Assembly (NCBI GenBank): GCA_041920275.1 | Contig: JAYRSE010000031.1 | Coordinates: 1-27,864, forward strand | Direction of reading: 5' to 3' | Length of the DNA stretch: 27,864 nucleotides | Origin: UBA12088 sp041920275 | Lineage (GTDB): Bacteria; Patescibacteriota; Minisyncoccia; Phycocordibacterales; UBA12088 | Shown here: in pieces, positions 13,091-20,884 of the stretch | Position numbering within the stretch: the stretch's first letter is position 1 | How the letters are laid out: the number at the start of each line of letters is the position of its first letter | The notes under the pieces: generated by a model | What the model was told of the DNA's origin: nothing | The model's input: the letters and a program-made list of their open reading frames with translations, nothing else | The model's database searches: none | Translations under genes and position numbers: made by a program

Positions 13091-15336
13091 GCACCACACC
13101 ATCTTCCGCACCGACCATTCCCGAAAAGTTCCTGAAGCCCTACGACCCCACGGTATGCGAGGATCCGATATACGCGCTCTGGGAACGTTCCGGCCTCTTC
13201 AACCCCGACGTGTGCGTACGAGAAGGCGTCACAAAATCCGACGCGGAGTCATTCACGATAGTCCTCCCTCCCCCCAACGTCACGGGCGTGCTCCACATCG
13301 GCCACACCTACGAGGACACCCTACAAGACGCACTGATCCGTTTTGCCCGCATGCGGGGAAAGCGCACCCTTTGGATTCCCGGCACCGACTCGGCCGCCAT
13401 AGCGACCCAATCGCGCGTGGAAAAGAACATCCAGAAGGATGAGGGAAAGTCGCGGCACGATCTCGGACGAGAGGAGCTTGTGCAGCGCGTAAACGCCTTT
13501 GCACTTGAACATGAGGAACGCATCTTAGGTCAGATCCGCAAGGTGGGCGCGTCACTCGATTGGTCGCGCTACGCCTATACACTCGACAAGAAGCGGTACC
13601 ATGCGGTCATGACCGCATTCGTCCGCATGTACGAGGCAGGCCTCATCTACCGCGGCCACCGCATCGTGAACTGGGACCCGAAGGGGCAAACGACCATTTC
13701 CGATGACGAGATCGTGTATGAAGAACGAAAAGCGAAGTTCTACACGTTCCGCTATGCCAAAGATTTCCCCATCGCGATCTCAACCACTCGTCCGGAAACA
13801 AAGGTCGGAGACACCGCTGTCGCGGTCCACCCTGATGACGAGCGGTACAAAGCGTACGTGGGAACGGAGTACGACCTCACCTTTTGCGGGGTGCCGCTCC
13901 ACGTCAAAATCATTGCGGATGAGCATGTCGACCCCACCTTCGGCACCGGCGCGCTCGGGGTCACACCTGCGCATAGCATGGTGGACTGGGAAATGAGCGA
14001 ACGGCACGAACTTGCGGTGAAGCCGGTCATCAACGAGTATGCCCGCATGACCGTCGATGGTCCGCTTCATAACACGAAGGTTCTTGAGGCACGGGAAATG
14101 ATCGTGGAATGGTTGCGCACAGAAGGCCTTATGGAAAAAGAGGAGGAGGTCACCCAGAACGTGTCGACCGCAGAGCGCACCGGCGCGGTGATAGAACCGC
14201 TTCCCAAGCTCCAATGGTTCATCGGTGTCGATCGGCCATTCACCCTCGAACATTCAGACATCCCGGGTATACCGGCAGGTACGACCCTTACCCTGAAGGA
14301 GCTCATGCGCACTTCGGTCGAACACGGTGGCGTTTCCATGCCCCAAGAGGGCTTTCGCAAGCGATACTTCCACTGGATCGACAATCTGCACGACTGGTGC
14401 ATCTCGCGCCAAATATGGTTCGGACACCGTATTCCGGTGTGGTATCGCAAAGATGGGGTGGGAGCGATCACGGAAACATATTGTGGTGTCGACGCACCTC
14501 AAGGTGAGGGCTGGGAGCAGGATCCTGACGTGCTCGACACCTGGTTCAGCTCCGCACTGTGGACCTTCTCTACGCTCGGCTGGCCGGAGAAGACCGCAGA
14601 CCTCGTCACCTACCACCCGACCACGTTCATGTCACCCGCATACGAGATCCTGAACCTCTGGGTGTCGCGCATGATCCTCATGAGCGGCTTTCACCTCGGA
14701 CAAGTACCCTTCAAGACCGTGCTCATCCACGGGGTCGTGCGTGACAAACAGGGTCGGAAGTTCAGCAAATCGCTCGGCAACGGCATCGATCCGCTCGATG
14801 TGATAGCGCAGTACGGTGCCGACGCCTTGCGGATGGGTCTCCTCGTCGGAACCGCGATCGGCAACGACGTGAGTTTCGATCAAGGCAGGGTCAAGGGATA
14901 CAAGCTCTTTGCGAACAAACTCTGGAACGTCACCCGCTTCGTACTTGAGCATGCGGAACGCACGGGCACCGATCTTCGTACCACAGGCACCGTGCACGAC
15001 GAAGACCGCACACACCTGCAAACGCTCGACGCCCTTGTGCAAGAGGTGACCGAGGATATTGAGAACTTTCGCCTATACCTGGCTGCGGAAAAGATCTACC
15101 ACTATGTGTGGCACACCTTTGCCGATGTTGTGCTTGAGGAAAGCAAACCGATCCTCCAAGGCGACGATGCCACACGTGCGGAAGGTCGTGCACGCGTGCT
15201 CTACGAAATGCTCGTGGTCCAGCTCAAACTCCTTCACCCCTTCATGCCGTTTGTGACCGAAGAGATATGGCAGGGTCTCCCCGCAAAAGATACCGAACAA
15301 CTCATGGTGGCCACATGGCCCAAAGCAAGCGTTTGA
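13087..15336 (+). CDS. valS: Valyl-tRNA synthetase, short form
   Basis: 749 aa. It charges tRNA-Val with valine. The HIGH motif (LHIGH, 69-73) follows PNVTGV, and the KMSKS motif is KFSKS at about 558-562. Between them lies a CP1 editing domain (STTRPETKVGDTAVAVHP; FGTGALGVTPAH). IWFGHRIPVWY and LDTWFSSALW are typical of class Ia ValRS. An anticodon-binding helical domain follows to the C-terminus (HPFMPFVTEEIWQGL). The usual C-terminal coiled-coil (total about 880-950 aa) is missing; the frame ends at VATWPKASV, just after the anticodon domain. No Shine-Dalgarno precedes the ATG. The cognate tRNA-Val(GAC) gene lies 2.2 kb away. Confidence 0.95.
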   Translation: MSTTPSSAPTIPEKFLKPYDPTVCEDPIYALWERSGLFNPDVCVREGVTKSDAESFTIVLPPPNVTGVLHIGHTYEDTLQDALIRFARMRGKRTLWIPGTDSAAIATQSRVEKNIQKDEGKSRHDLGREELVQRVNAFALEHEERILGQIRKVGASLDWSRYAYTLDKKRYHAVMTAFVRMYEAGLIYRGHRIVNWDPKGQTTISDDEIVYEERKAKFYTFRYAKDFPIAISTTRPETKVGDTAVAVHPDDERYKAYVGTEYDLTFCGVPLHVKIIADEHVDPTFGTGALGVTPAHSMVDWEMSERHELAVKPVINEYARMTVDGPLHNTKVLEAREMIVEWLRTEGLMEKEEEVTQNVSTAERTGAVIEPLPKLQWFIGVDRPFTLEHSDIPGIPAGTTLTLKELMRTSVEHGGVSMPQEGFRKRYFHWIDNLHDWCISRQIWFGHRIPVWYRKDGVGAITETYCGVDAPQGEGWEQDPDVLDTWFSSALWTFSTLGWPEKTADLVTYHPTTFMSPAYEILNLWVSRMILMSGFHLGQVPFKTVLIHGVVRDKQGRKFSKSLGNGIDPLDVIAQYGADALRMGLLVGTAIGNDVSFDQGRVKGYKLFANKLWNVTRFVLEHAERTGTDLRTTGTVHDEDRTHLQTLDALVQEVTEDIENFRLYLAAEKIYHYVWHTFADVVLEESKPILQGDDATRAEGRARVLYEMLVVQLKLLHPFMPFVTEEIWQGLPAKDTEQLMVATWPKASV

Positions 15337-15366
15337 TCACAGAATCCCACGCACGCATCACCACCC

Positions 15367-15397
15367 TGCACAACCTCGCACATCGCGAGGTTGTGCA
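15367..15397. terminator. Strong hairpin after valS
   Basis: TGCACAACCTCGC and GCGAGGTTGTGCA form a perfect 13-bp stem with a 5-nt loop, 30 nt after the valS stop. No T run follows. It may stabilise the valS 3' end or act as an imperfect terminator before the PrsW gene. Confidence 0.5.
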
Positions 15398-15448
15398 TTA
15401 TGAGGTCACGCTGTGTACAGCGCGGGTCACAAGATCATCGAAAATTGG

Positions 15449-15454
15449 TACAAT
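15449..15454 (+). promoter_or_regulatory. -10 box (TACAAT) of the prsW-hsp20 operon
   Basis: TACAAT ends 8 nt before ATG 15463, again leaving almost no leader. No Shine-Dalgarno. Confidence 0.4.
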
Positions 15455-15462
15455 ATAGCGAC

Positions 15463-16281
15463 ATGCAGGCACTCGCTGAATTCTCAACCTTCTTCTACGC
15501 ATTCCTCGGAGGCATGCTTCCCGCCCTGCTCTGGCTCTGGTTCTTCTTGAAAGAGGATAGTAAACGCCCTGAGCCGAAATGGATCATCATTGCCGCCTTT
15601 CTGTCCGGCATGGTCGCTGTCGTACTTGCACTCCCACTTGAAATGCTTGGCAAATGTATCGCAAGCGGTATGTGGCCCACGTCACCTTGGTGGTATGCCC
15701 ACATCACCACGACCGCACAGGGTATGTTCACCACCCCGGCACCGTTCGGTATTTTTCCCTACTGCGCTGAACTACTCGACAGTTCACCGATCTTTCTCTG
15801 GGCCGCGACCGAGGAACTGCTGAAGTACGCGGTCGCACTTGCGGTCGTACTCTGGCGCAAGGCGGTCGACGAGCCGATCGATGCCATGGTGTACCTGATC
15901 ACGGTCGCACTCGGTTTTGCCGCACTCGAAACCTGCCTGTTCCTCCTGGATCCGCTCGGTAGAGGAGATATCACAAAAGGCCTCGACATCGGCAACCTGC
16001 GCTTCATGGGTGCCGCACTTATTCACACGCTCTCGAGCGCCGTCGTCGGCTTCGCCATCGCACTCACCTTCTATCGCTCGTACGTACTCCAATGCATCTC
16101 GCTATGCACAGGACTTATCCTTGCAAGCGTATTGCACGCACTATTCAATCACCATATAATCATAAGCAGTGGTGAGCGAACCTCGATCGTATACTTTACG
16201 GTATGGCTCGGGGTGATTGGTGTTTTTCTCATGTTCGAGAAAGCGAAAACGATCACGTACTTTACTCGACCTCAACTCTAA
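15463..16281 (+). CDS. PrsW-family intramembrane metalloprotease (M82-like)
   Basis: 272 aa with about seven to eight membrane segments. Family signatures are in order: EELLKY (E117, E118, K121), FAALET (E156), H188 in LIHTLSSAVVGF and HALFNH (H225, N229). In Bacillus PrsW cleaves the anti-sigma factor RsiW; in other bacteria targets are mostly unknown. No sigma or anti-sigma gene is in the window. The start at 15463 is chosen because the residues upstream in the open frame are charged and unlike a membrane protein, and because a -10 box ends 8 nt before it. It is followed after 6 nt by an Hsp20 gene, so the two probably form a stress-related operon. Confidence 0.85.
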   Translation: MQALAEFSTFFYAFLGGMLPALLWLWFFLKEDSKRPEPKWIIIAAFLSGMVAVVLALPLEMLGKCIASGMWPTSPWWYAHITTTAQGMFTTPAPFGIFPYCAELLDSSPIFLWAATEELLKYAVALAVVLWRKAVDEPIDAMVYLITVALGFAALETCLFLLDPLGRGDITKGLDIGNLRFMGAALIHTLSSAVVGFAIALTFYRSYVLQCISLCTGLILASVLHALFNHHIIISSGERTSIVYFTVWLGVIGVFLMFEKAKTITYFTRPQL

Positions 16282-16287
16282 GCAACT

Positions 16288-16806
16288 ATGCCAAAAGCAA
16301 AACAGTCCTTCTTTCAGCGCCTTACCGGAGCGAACGACGTCGATGACAGCTACGAGGACGCATCGTACGAAGAGGAGACTCCCGCTCGTCGCGGTGGGCA
16401 TGTTTCGCGCTACGAAGATGAAGCACCTGTCTCGCAGGGAGCGCGACACGAGGACACATGGTCGGAGGATGATGTTGAGGGTCAGCTGACAGTCGACGTG
16501 TTTCAGACCGCGGATGAGATCGTCATCAAGAGCATCGTTGCGGGTGTGCGTCCCGAGGATCTCGATGTGTCTATCTCACGCGACGTGGTCACCATCCGTG
16601 GCATCCGCGAAGAGCACAAAGAGGTTTCCGACGACAACTACTTCCATAAAGAGCTCTACTGGGGTTCTTTCATACGCACCGTGCTTTTACCGGCAGAGGT
16701 GGAAGTAGAGGAATCGCAGGCAAGCGAAAAGTACGGCATCCTCACCATTCGACTTCCAAAGGTCGACAAAGAACGCCAGACCAAGCTCAAAGTCAAGTCG
16801 CTCTAG
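16288..16806 (+). CDS. Small heat-shock protein, Hsp20/alpha-crystallin family
   Basis: 172 aa. Residues 1-65 are acidic and low in complexity, as in the variable N-terminal arm. Residues about 68-165 are an alpha-crystallin domain starting LTVDVFQTADEIVIKSIVAG, with DVVTIRGIREEHKEV, a central WGSFIRTVLLPAEV and a C-terminal GILTIRLPK. It is an ATP-independent chaperone that holds unfolding proteins in the cytoplasm. A classical C-terminal IXI motif is not obvious. It starts 6 nt after the PrsW stop and has no Shine-Dalgarno of its own, so coupling with PrsW is likely. Confidence 0.9.
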   Translation: MPKAKQSFFQRLTGANDVDDSYEDASYEEETPARRGGHVSRYEDEAPVSQGARHEDTWSEDDVEGQLTVDVFQTADEIVIKSIVAGVRPEDLDVSISRDVVTIRGIREEHKEVSDDNYFHKELYWGSFIRTVLLPAEVEVEESQASEKYGILTIRLPKVDKERQTKLKVKSL

Positions 16807-16956
16807 CACCACGCGCGTCCGGGCCATTCGACCTTCCTTGAAAGCAAGTTGAGTGAAATTTGTTCATCTGGTGACGGCCCGAGATGGCCTTGATACTCGA
16901 TTTTTTTGATTACTACACTATTACCAGAACAACCCGCCTTATTTTTTCCTGTTTCG

Positions 16957-16988
16957 TAACAAAAAACCGCGCAAGCGGTTTTTTGTTA
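16957..16988. terminator. Bidirectional Rho-independent terminator
   Basis: A perfect 14-bp stem (TAACAAAAAACCGC / GCGGTTTTTTGTTA) with a GCAA tetraloop and an A/T tract on both sides. It lies between hsp20 (plus strand) and tRNA-Phe (minus strand) and can end transcription from both. Confidence 0.9.
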
Positions 16989-17003
16989 GATGTTAGCTTT
17001 CTG

Positions 17004-17076
17004 TGCTGGGACCCGGGCTCGAACCGGGGACCCTTCGCTCTTCAGGCGAATGCTCTACCAACTGAGCTATCCCAGC
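17004..17076 (-). tRNA. tRNA-Phe (anticodon GAA)
   Basis: The reverse complement is a 73-nt cloverleaf. The acceptor GCTGGGA pairs with TCCCAGC, the anticodon arm is TTCGC-CTGAAGA-GCGAA, the T-arm is CCCGG-TTCGAGC-CCGGG, and the discriminator is A. CCA is not encoded. A TATACT (17151-17156) about 75 nt upstream could be its promoter, and a small hairpin AGCCC/GGGCT (17113-17126) lies in the 5' leader. A terminator follows at 16957-16988. Confidence 0.96.
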
Positions 17077-17175
17077 AATATTTTGCGCAACTCATTGCGA
17101 AGACACCTACCCAGCCCACTCGGGCTCTCACGTATGCTCACCCTTACATAAGTATACCAACAAGTACGCCGGTAA

Positions 17176-17472
17176 TCAATCCGCTCGAGGGTCGAGGCCA
17201 TCGAGTATGCTCGACACGGGGATACGTGCCGGTAGCTGTTCCAGCTGCTCAACACCCTCGATCACTTGATCGTAGGTATGCCACAGGTCCTGCACCACAT
17301 CGGCCAAATAGTAGCGATAGATAAGGACCGGTACCCCCACCATCACCGCCATGAAAAACATCTTTGACCAGAAGCTCCACAGCTCCGCACGCCATAGTTT
17401 GCGAAGGAGACGGTTGTTCTCTCGCGTCAAACGAATATTCTCCTTGATGAGATCCTGCATTTCTTCGTTCAT
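17176..17472 (-). CDS. Small membrane protein with N-terminal coiled coil
   Basis: 98 aa. Residues about 4-28 (LIKENIRLTRENNRLLRKL) form an amphipathic, charged helix likely to be a coiled coil. One membrane segment follows at about 36-54 (FFMAVMVGVPVLIYRYYL), then an acidic tail. The start at 17472 is used because TATACT (17479-17484) ends exactly 6 nt before this ATG, whereas the open frame runs to 17496. Similar small one-pass proteins with a leucine/arginine-rich helix are common as hypotheticals in Parcubacteria. Function unknown. Confidence 0.7.
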   Translation of the reverse strand: MNEEMQDLIKENIRLTRENNRLLRKLWRAELWSFWSKMFFMAVMVGVPVLIYRYYLADVVQDLWHTYDQVIEGVEQLEQLPARIPVSSILDGLDPRAD

Positions 17473-17478
17473 AGTAGA

Positions 17479-17484
17479 AGTATA
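17479..17484 (-). promoter_or_regulatory. -10 box (TATACT) placed for a leaderless transcript
   Basis: TATACT, then TCTACT, then ATG of the 98-aa protein: 6 nt spacing. It decides the start codon. Confidence 0.55.
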
Positions 17485-17565
17485 CACCAGAGCCACGCGG
17501 GGTGAACAGGATGATACGCACCGAAAGCTTCTAGCTCATGCTGAAGATAGCCACTCACAGAGGTG

Positions 17566-17630
17566 TTGACAGTTTGCAGTATTCTGTTATTTTTGACAAA
17601 AAGTTCGTTCAAACAACACAATCAGGAGGG
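17566..17630 (+). promoter_or_regulatory. Promoter and strong Shine-Dalgarno of the frameshifted hypothetical gene
   Basis: TTGACA (17566-17571) with TATTTT (17588-17593) at 16 nt spacing, then a leader and AGGAGGGG from 17624, four bases before ATG 17634. It is the clearest Shine-Dalgarno in the window, in contrast with the many genes lacking one. Confidence 0.6.
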
Positions 17631-17633
17631 GTC

Positions 17634-18211
17634 ATGAAAAAGATCGCTGACGGTCTTTTCGCAATCGAAGAACCCATGCCATGTTCTCCCGGCGAGCTAT
17701 CATCGATCAGGCGTTGGGCCATTCCACACGCACTCGATCGCTCTGAGCCGGAAGAGGCGACGGCTCGAATACTATCCTTCTCGAAAGAGTGGGGACATGG
17801 GTCGGTGTCAGTTGGGGCACGATCCGGAAGATGATGGACGCGGAATGCGCGCTCTATCAAAGGATACGCGCAGCAAAGCAGCACAACTACGACGCGGGAA
17901 ATCTTTTTGAGCATGCGCTCTTGATGTACCGTCTCAAGTGTTTGTTCTCACTCGGCATCTACCGCTTCTTCAAAGCGGCTCCGACACTGAAACTGATGGA
18001 GGAGCCCGATGAGACGGTTCCGCTCACCGGTATATTCGTCTTCGGTCCGGGGCACGTGATCAAGGGTGTGCAGGAACTCATTAACCGGAGATTGGTCAAA
18101 AGAGTGCTGATACACGATCACGGCGACACACTTGAAGTACTCATTCCCACCCCATCGCTCGTCGAGCAGATCTTGAAAGCACAGGGTATCGCGGCGGCAC
18201 CCACGTCCTAG
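17634..18211 (+). pseudogene. Conserved-looking hypothetical gene with an apparent -1 frameshift
   Basis: The first frame (17634-17834, start MKKIADGLFAIEEPMPC) runs through ARILSFSKEWG and then stops early. A second frame (from GTG 17789 to 18211) continues in the same sense with TWVGVSWGTIRKMMDAE, YQRIRAAKQHNYDAGN, LFEHALLMYRLKCLFSLG and a C-terminal alpha/beta-looking part (KRVLIHDHGDTLEVLIPTPS). One extra G in the GGGG at 17789-17793 joins them into 192 aa; the 578-nt span is 193 codons minus one base. The promoter, Shine-Dalgarno and terminator are intact. I do not recognise the family. It may be a sequence error, a recent mutation or, less likely, programmed frameshifting. Confidence 0.6.
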
Positions 18212-18235
18212 ACCGTCCACACAGTAGTATCACGA

Positions 18236-18267
18236 CCCCGCAGAGGCTTCTGCGGGGTTTGTTTTGT
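18236..18267 (+). terminator. Rho-independent terminator
   Basis: CCCCGCAGA and TCTGCGGGG form a 9-bp stem with a GGCT loop, followed by TTTGTTTTGT. It ends the plus-strand hypothetical gene, 25 nt after its stop. Confidence 0.9.
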
Positions 18268-18343
18268 ATCCACACCACCTCGACCCCCGGCAAGAGAATT
18301 TTCTTTTATCACTCGAAATAGTAATGGTTTTCTCACACACTTA

Positions 18344-19909
18344 TTACCTCTCCCGCATGAACTGCTGAGCCAACAACACGTCAGATGTCGCCCTGTCGTC
18401 GGTGAGAATGCGATGTTCTTTGAGATCTCGGTCGGAGTAGGGGTACAAGTGCGTAGCATACGAACCGACCCCAAAGAAGGAGCGGATACGCGCCTCTACG
18501 TCGAACACCGGCGCATGCACGTTCGCACGCAACGCAAGCATGATGATGTTCTGCAATCCTTCTTCGTGTACGCCGTTCACCGCAAATACGTGCACTTCGT
18601 CAAAAACCTCGCGCAGGGTCCGGAGCGTTGAACCGAAGAGCGATGGTGCGGCGGTGTCGAGCGTAAGAACGTAGTTGCCGACATAGACTCCGCCCGGTGC
18701 CATCCGCGAGTAGAGGAGCGTGTAGAATTCGCGCGTGGTGACGTGCCACGGTACGGAGTAGTAGCCGGAGTACATATCACCAAAGACGATGTCGTACTTC
18801 CCTTCCTGCGCCGTCCGAAGAAATTGCCGCCCATCGGCGGTGTGTGCGTGTATCTTCTCCGAGTCAGGTAGCGCGAAATATGTACGCGCCAGCATGAAAA
18901 GTTTCGGCTCAACGTCCACCATGTCGACCTGTGCTTGCGGATAACGTGCATGCAGCGCACGTGCCACCGTACCGGTACCCGCACCGAGTACCAGTGCTTG
19001 CGTTGGTTGCGGCACAAAAACGTCGAACAGGTCGATGTACTTGGTGTACGGGAATAAAAGCGCGCCACTCGGCCACTCTACGCCTGAAGAGTACGAGCGA
19101 TCAAGCAGCAGGAGACGCGCTTGCGTTCCGTAGAAATCCCGCTCGACCACGCGCACTCGTTCATAATACCCGTCTGCGGCATACAGCGTATTGGCACCAT
19201 CGCCGTGCGCATCCCGGATCTTTGGGTACAAAATAAGTGCGCACACGATCAAGAACACGGGAAAGACCACGCGCATCACCCGAGCGCCGAATGTACCCAT
19301 ACGCACGGTTCCCCACACCCCGATCCCCGCCACAAGCGCTCCGAGTACAAGCATGGAATGATGAATGCCGACATACGGCACCAAGAGGAACCCGGAAGTG
19401 AGCGAGCCCGCGATCGACCCGAGCGTCGACCAGAAGAACACCTCGCCCGACACCGTCCCCACTCCCCGCCCGGGGAGCGCAACGGTGCGCAACGCGATGA
19501 CAAAAGGAGAGAGAAACCCGAACAGACAGGCGGGTACGAAGAAAAGCGCGAGCGAGGCAACGAGGGGACCATACGTAACCGGGAAAAATGTACCGAAGAA
19601 TGGCAGCAAAAGCATCGAGAGAAGGTGTGTCCCAATGACGCTCACGCCCGCAAGCCAGACGAAAAAATGGAACACCTCCCTGTCCGGTCGCTTGTCGGCA
19701 AGTGCCCCACCGTATCGATACCCGAGCGCAAGTGCACACAAAACGACCGAAAGGACACTCGAAAACGCGAATATGGTGTTCCCGAAGTACGGTGCGATGA
19801 TCCTCACAGCCATCACCTCGACCGCAAGTACCACGGCGCCGGTCACACACACCACGCAGAGCAGCACGTCTCGCTCGAAGATCGCTCGTGCGCGTGAAAA
19901 AGAATACAT
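18344..19909 (-). CDS. Membrane protein fused to spermidine-synthase-like methyltransferase-fold domain
   Basis: 521 aa. Residues 1-228 carry about seven membrane segments (for example LLCVVCVTGAVVLAVEV). Residues about 245-500 have the spermidine synthase fold: glycine loop VLGAGTGTVARALHARYP (307-324), acidic VDVEP (331-335), TADGRQFL and FGDMYSGYYSVPW (376-388), then EFYTLLYSRMAPGGVYV. True SpeE enzymes use GGGDG and a catalytic Asp in that region; here the glycine loop is GAGTGT, so polyamine synthesis is not assured. Such fusions are common, with unknown substrate. The start at 19909 is chosen because TATAGT (19916-19921) ends 6 nt before the ATG and the membrane domain begins there, although the frame stays open to 20362. 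Confidence 0.8.
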   Translation of the reverse strand: MYSFSRARAIFERDVLLCVVCVTGAVVLAVEVMAVRIIAPYFGNTIFAFSSVLSVVLCALALGYRYGGALADKRPDREVFHFFVWLAGVSVIGTHLLSMLLLPFFGTFFPVTYGPLVASLALFFVPACLFGFLSPFVIALRTVALPGRGVGTVSGEVFFWSTLGSIAGSLTSGFLLVPYVGIHHSMLVLGALVAGIGVWGTVRMGTFGARVMRVVFPVFLIVCALILYPKIRDAHGDGANTLYAADGYYERVRVVERDFYGTQARLLLLDRSYSSGVEWPSGALLFPYTKYIDLFDVFVPQPTQALVLGAGTGTVARALHARYPQAQVDMVDVEPKLFMLARTYFALPDSEKIHAHTADGRQFLRTAQEGKYDIVFGDMYSGYYSVPWHVTTREFYTLLYSRMAPGGVYVGNYVLTLDTAAPSLFGSTLRTLREVFDEVHVFAVNGVHEEGLQNIIMLALRANVHAPVFDVEARIRSFFGVGSYATHLYPYSDRDLKEHRILTDDRATSDVLLAQQFMRER

Positions 19910-19915
19910 GCACCC

Positions 19916-19921
19916 ACTATA
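19916..19921 (-). promoter_or_regulatory. -10 box (TATAGT) placed for a leaderless transcript
   Basis: TATAGT, then GGGTGC, then ATG 19909: 6 nt spacing and no Shine-Dalgarno. It decides the start of the spermidine-synthase-like gene. Confidence 0.55.
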
Positions 19922-19995
19922 CCACACACACCTGAGAGGCGTGTTCGAAGACGATTCATACACCATGCACCAAAGATGTTTTGTACAGCTTGGAG

Positions 19996-20274
19996 TTAGT
20001 AACACCGGACACAACGGGCACTGTTTTTCGTAGCACATGCATACGGTACACTTACCGTGCCGAGCAATGCCGTCGTTCTGTGGTACACATTTCCATCTCC
20101 GGGTCCACACGCTTCCGCCCACACTGCAAAGTTGGCGGGCGCGGATATGAGATCTTTTCGCAACGCGCCAATCTACACGAGCACCGGTTCCTCTTCGATC
20201 GGGTGATACGCAGTAGCATGCGAAAGATCGCCTTTTGCCAACCCACGCGAGACGTGGTTTCGGAAATAACACAC
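19996..20274 (-). pseudogene. Possible gene remnant with an in-frame TAG
   Basis: One minus-strand frame reads plausibly on both sides of a TAG at 20173-20175. Before it lie CYFRNHVSRGLAKGDL and AYHPIEEEPVLV. After it lie IGALRKDLISAPANFAVW and CGPGDGNVYHRTTALLG, ending at TAA 19996. A GTG at 20274 could start it, 9 nt after the stop of the upstream 169-aa ORF. The amino-acid mix looks protein-like, but I recognise no family, and each half is too short to be decisive. The stretch 19910-20282 holds nothing else recognisable apart from the promoter at its left end. Confidence 0.25.
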
Positions 20275-20282
20275 CGCGCGTT

Positions 20283-20792
20283 TTAGAGATCGACCGTGTG
20301 TGGCTCCGGCTCCGTCGAAACATCATGACCGACACGTTGCATGACGGAACCGGTAAATTCATACGTCAAACAATATGTCGTAAGGTTTGTGTTACTATAC
20401 ACACAACCGCGCAATCCATTAGGAACATGTTCGATACCCGTACGAGAGGTCCCGATCGTATACACATCGGCGTGCCCCTCTTCTTCCACAAACGGCACCT
20501 TTTTCAACTCACCGTTCCTCGCAAGATGGTAGAGCGCGAGCGATTCCGTACTACAACTTTCATATTGGTAAATACCGATAAACGATATACCAGACCGCGA
20601 CTCGTGGATAACTCGTATTCCATCATGGAGTCGTCCCTCAACAAACAGTCGGGCATGGTCGACCATCACCGACCCGACTTCGCGACCATCTTTTCTGCTC
20701 ACAAGACGAAAACTGCCCGACCTCGTGAGCACGCCCGCATTATGTCCACAAAATGTACACAGAAGATCGGAAGGCGACCGGTGGGCGTACAA
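20283..20792 (-). CDS. Hypothetical protein
   Basis: The open frame covers 169 codons from a TTG at 20792; the true start is uncertain and could be an internal GTG. The sequence looks coding, with DGREVGSVMVDHARLFVEG, GIRVIHESRSGISFIGIYQY, LALYHLARNGELKKVPFVEE and ADVYTIGTSRTGIEHV, and the expected local codon use. The pattern of beta strands with scattered Cys (at CGHN, YESCS, GCVYS and TYCLTY) could suit an exported protein, but no signal peptide is present from this start. A different frame just upstream opens with ATG 20868 for 42 codons and may be its true N-terminus after a frameshift. No family recognised. Confidence 0.5.
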   Translation of the reverse strand: MYAHRSPSDLLCTFCGHNAGVLTRSGSFRLVSRKDGREVGSVMVDHARLFVEGRLHDGIRVIHESRSGISFIGIYQYESCSTESLALYHLARNGELKKVPFVEEEGHADVYTIGTSRTGIEHVPNGLRGCVYSNTNLTTYCLTYEFTGSVMQRVGHDVSTEPEPHTVDL

Positions 20793-20884
20793 GGTCCCTC
20801 TTTTTCATGCCGGACCTGTTGGTCGCGCACGGTGCGTACCCGGTTCCGAACACCTCGACCGTGTTCATCCTGTCGCCATGCACA

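Noticed and set aside
16884..17324. Plus-strand 146-aa ORF
   Set aside because: It crosses the bidirectional terminator and the antisense of tRNA-Phe.
19121..20033. Long plus-strand ORFs (258 and 222 aa) opposite the spermidine-synthase-like gene
   Set aside because: Arg/His/Pro-rich low-complexity translations typical of the antisense of a GC-rich membrane protein gene.
19912..20362. 151-codon N-terminal extension of the spermidine-synthase-like protein
   Set aside because: Cys/Arg/Trp-rich composition without coding character; a -10 box sits exactly 6 nt before the ATG at 19909.
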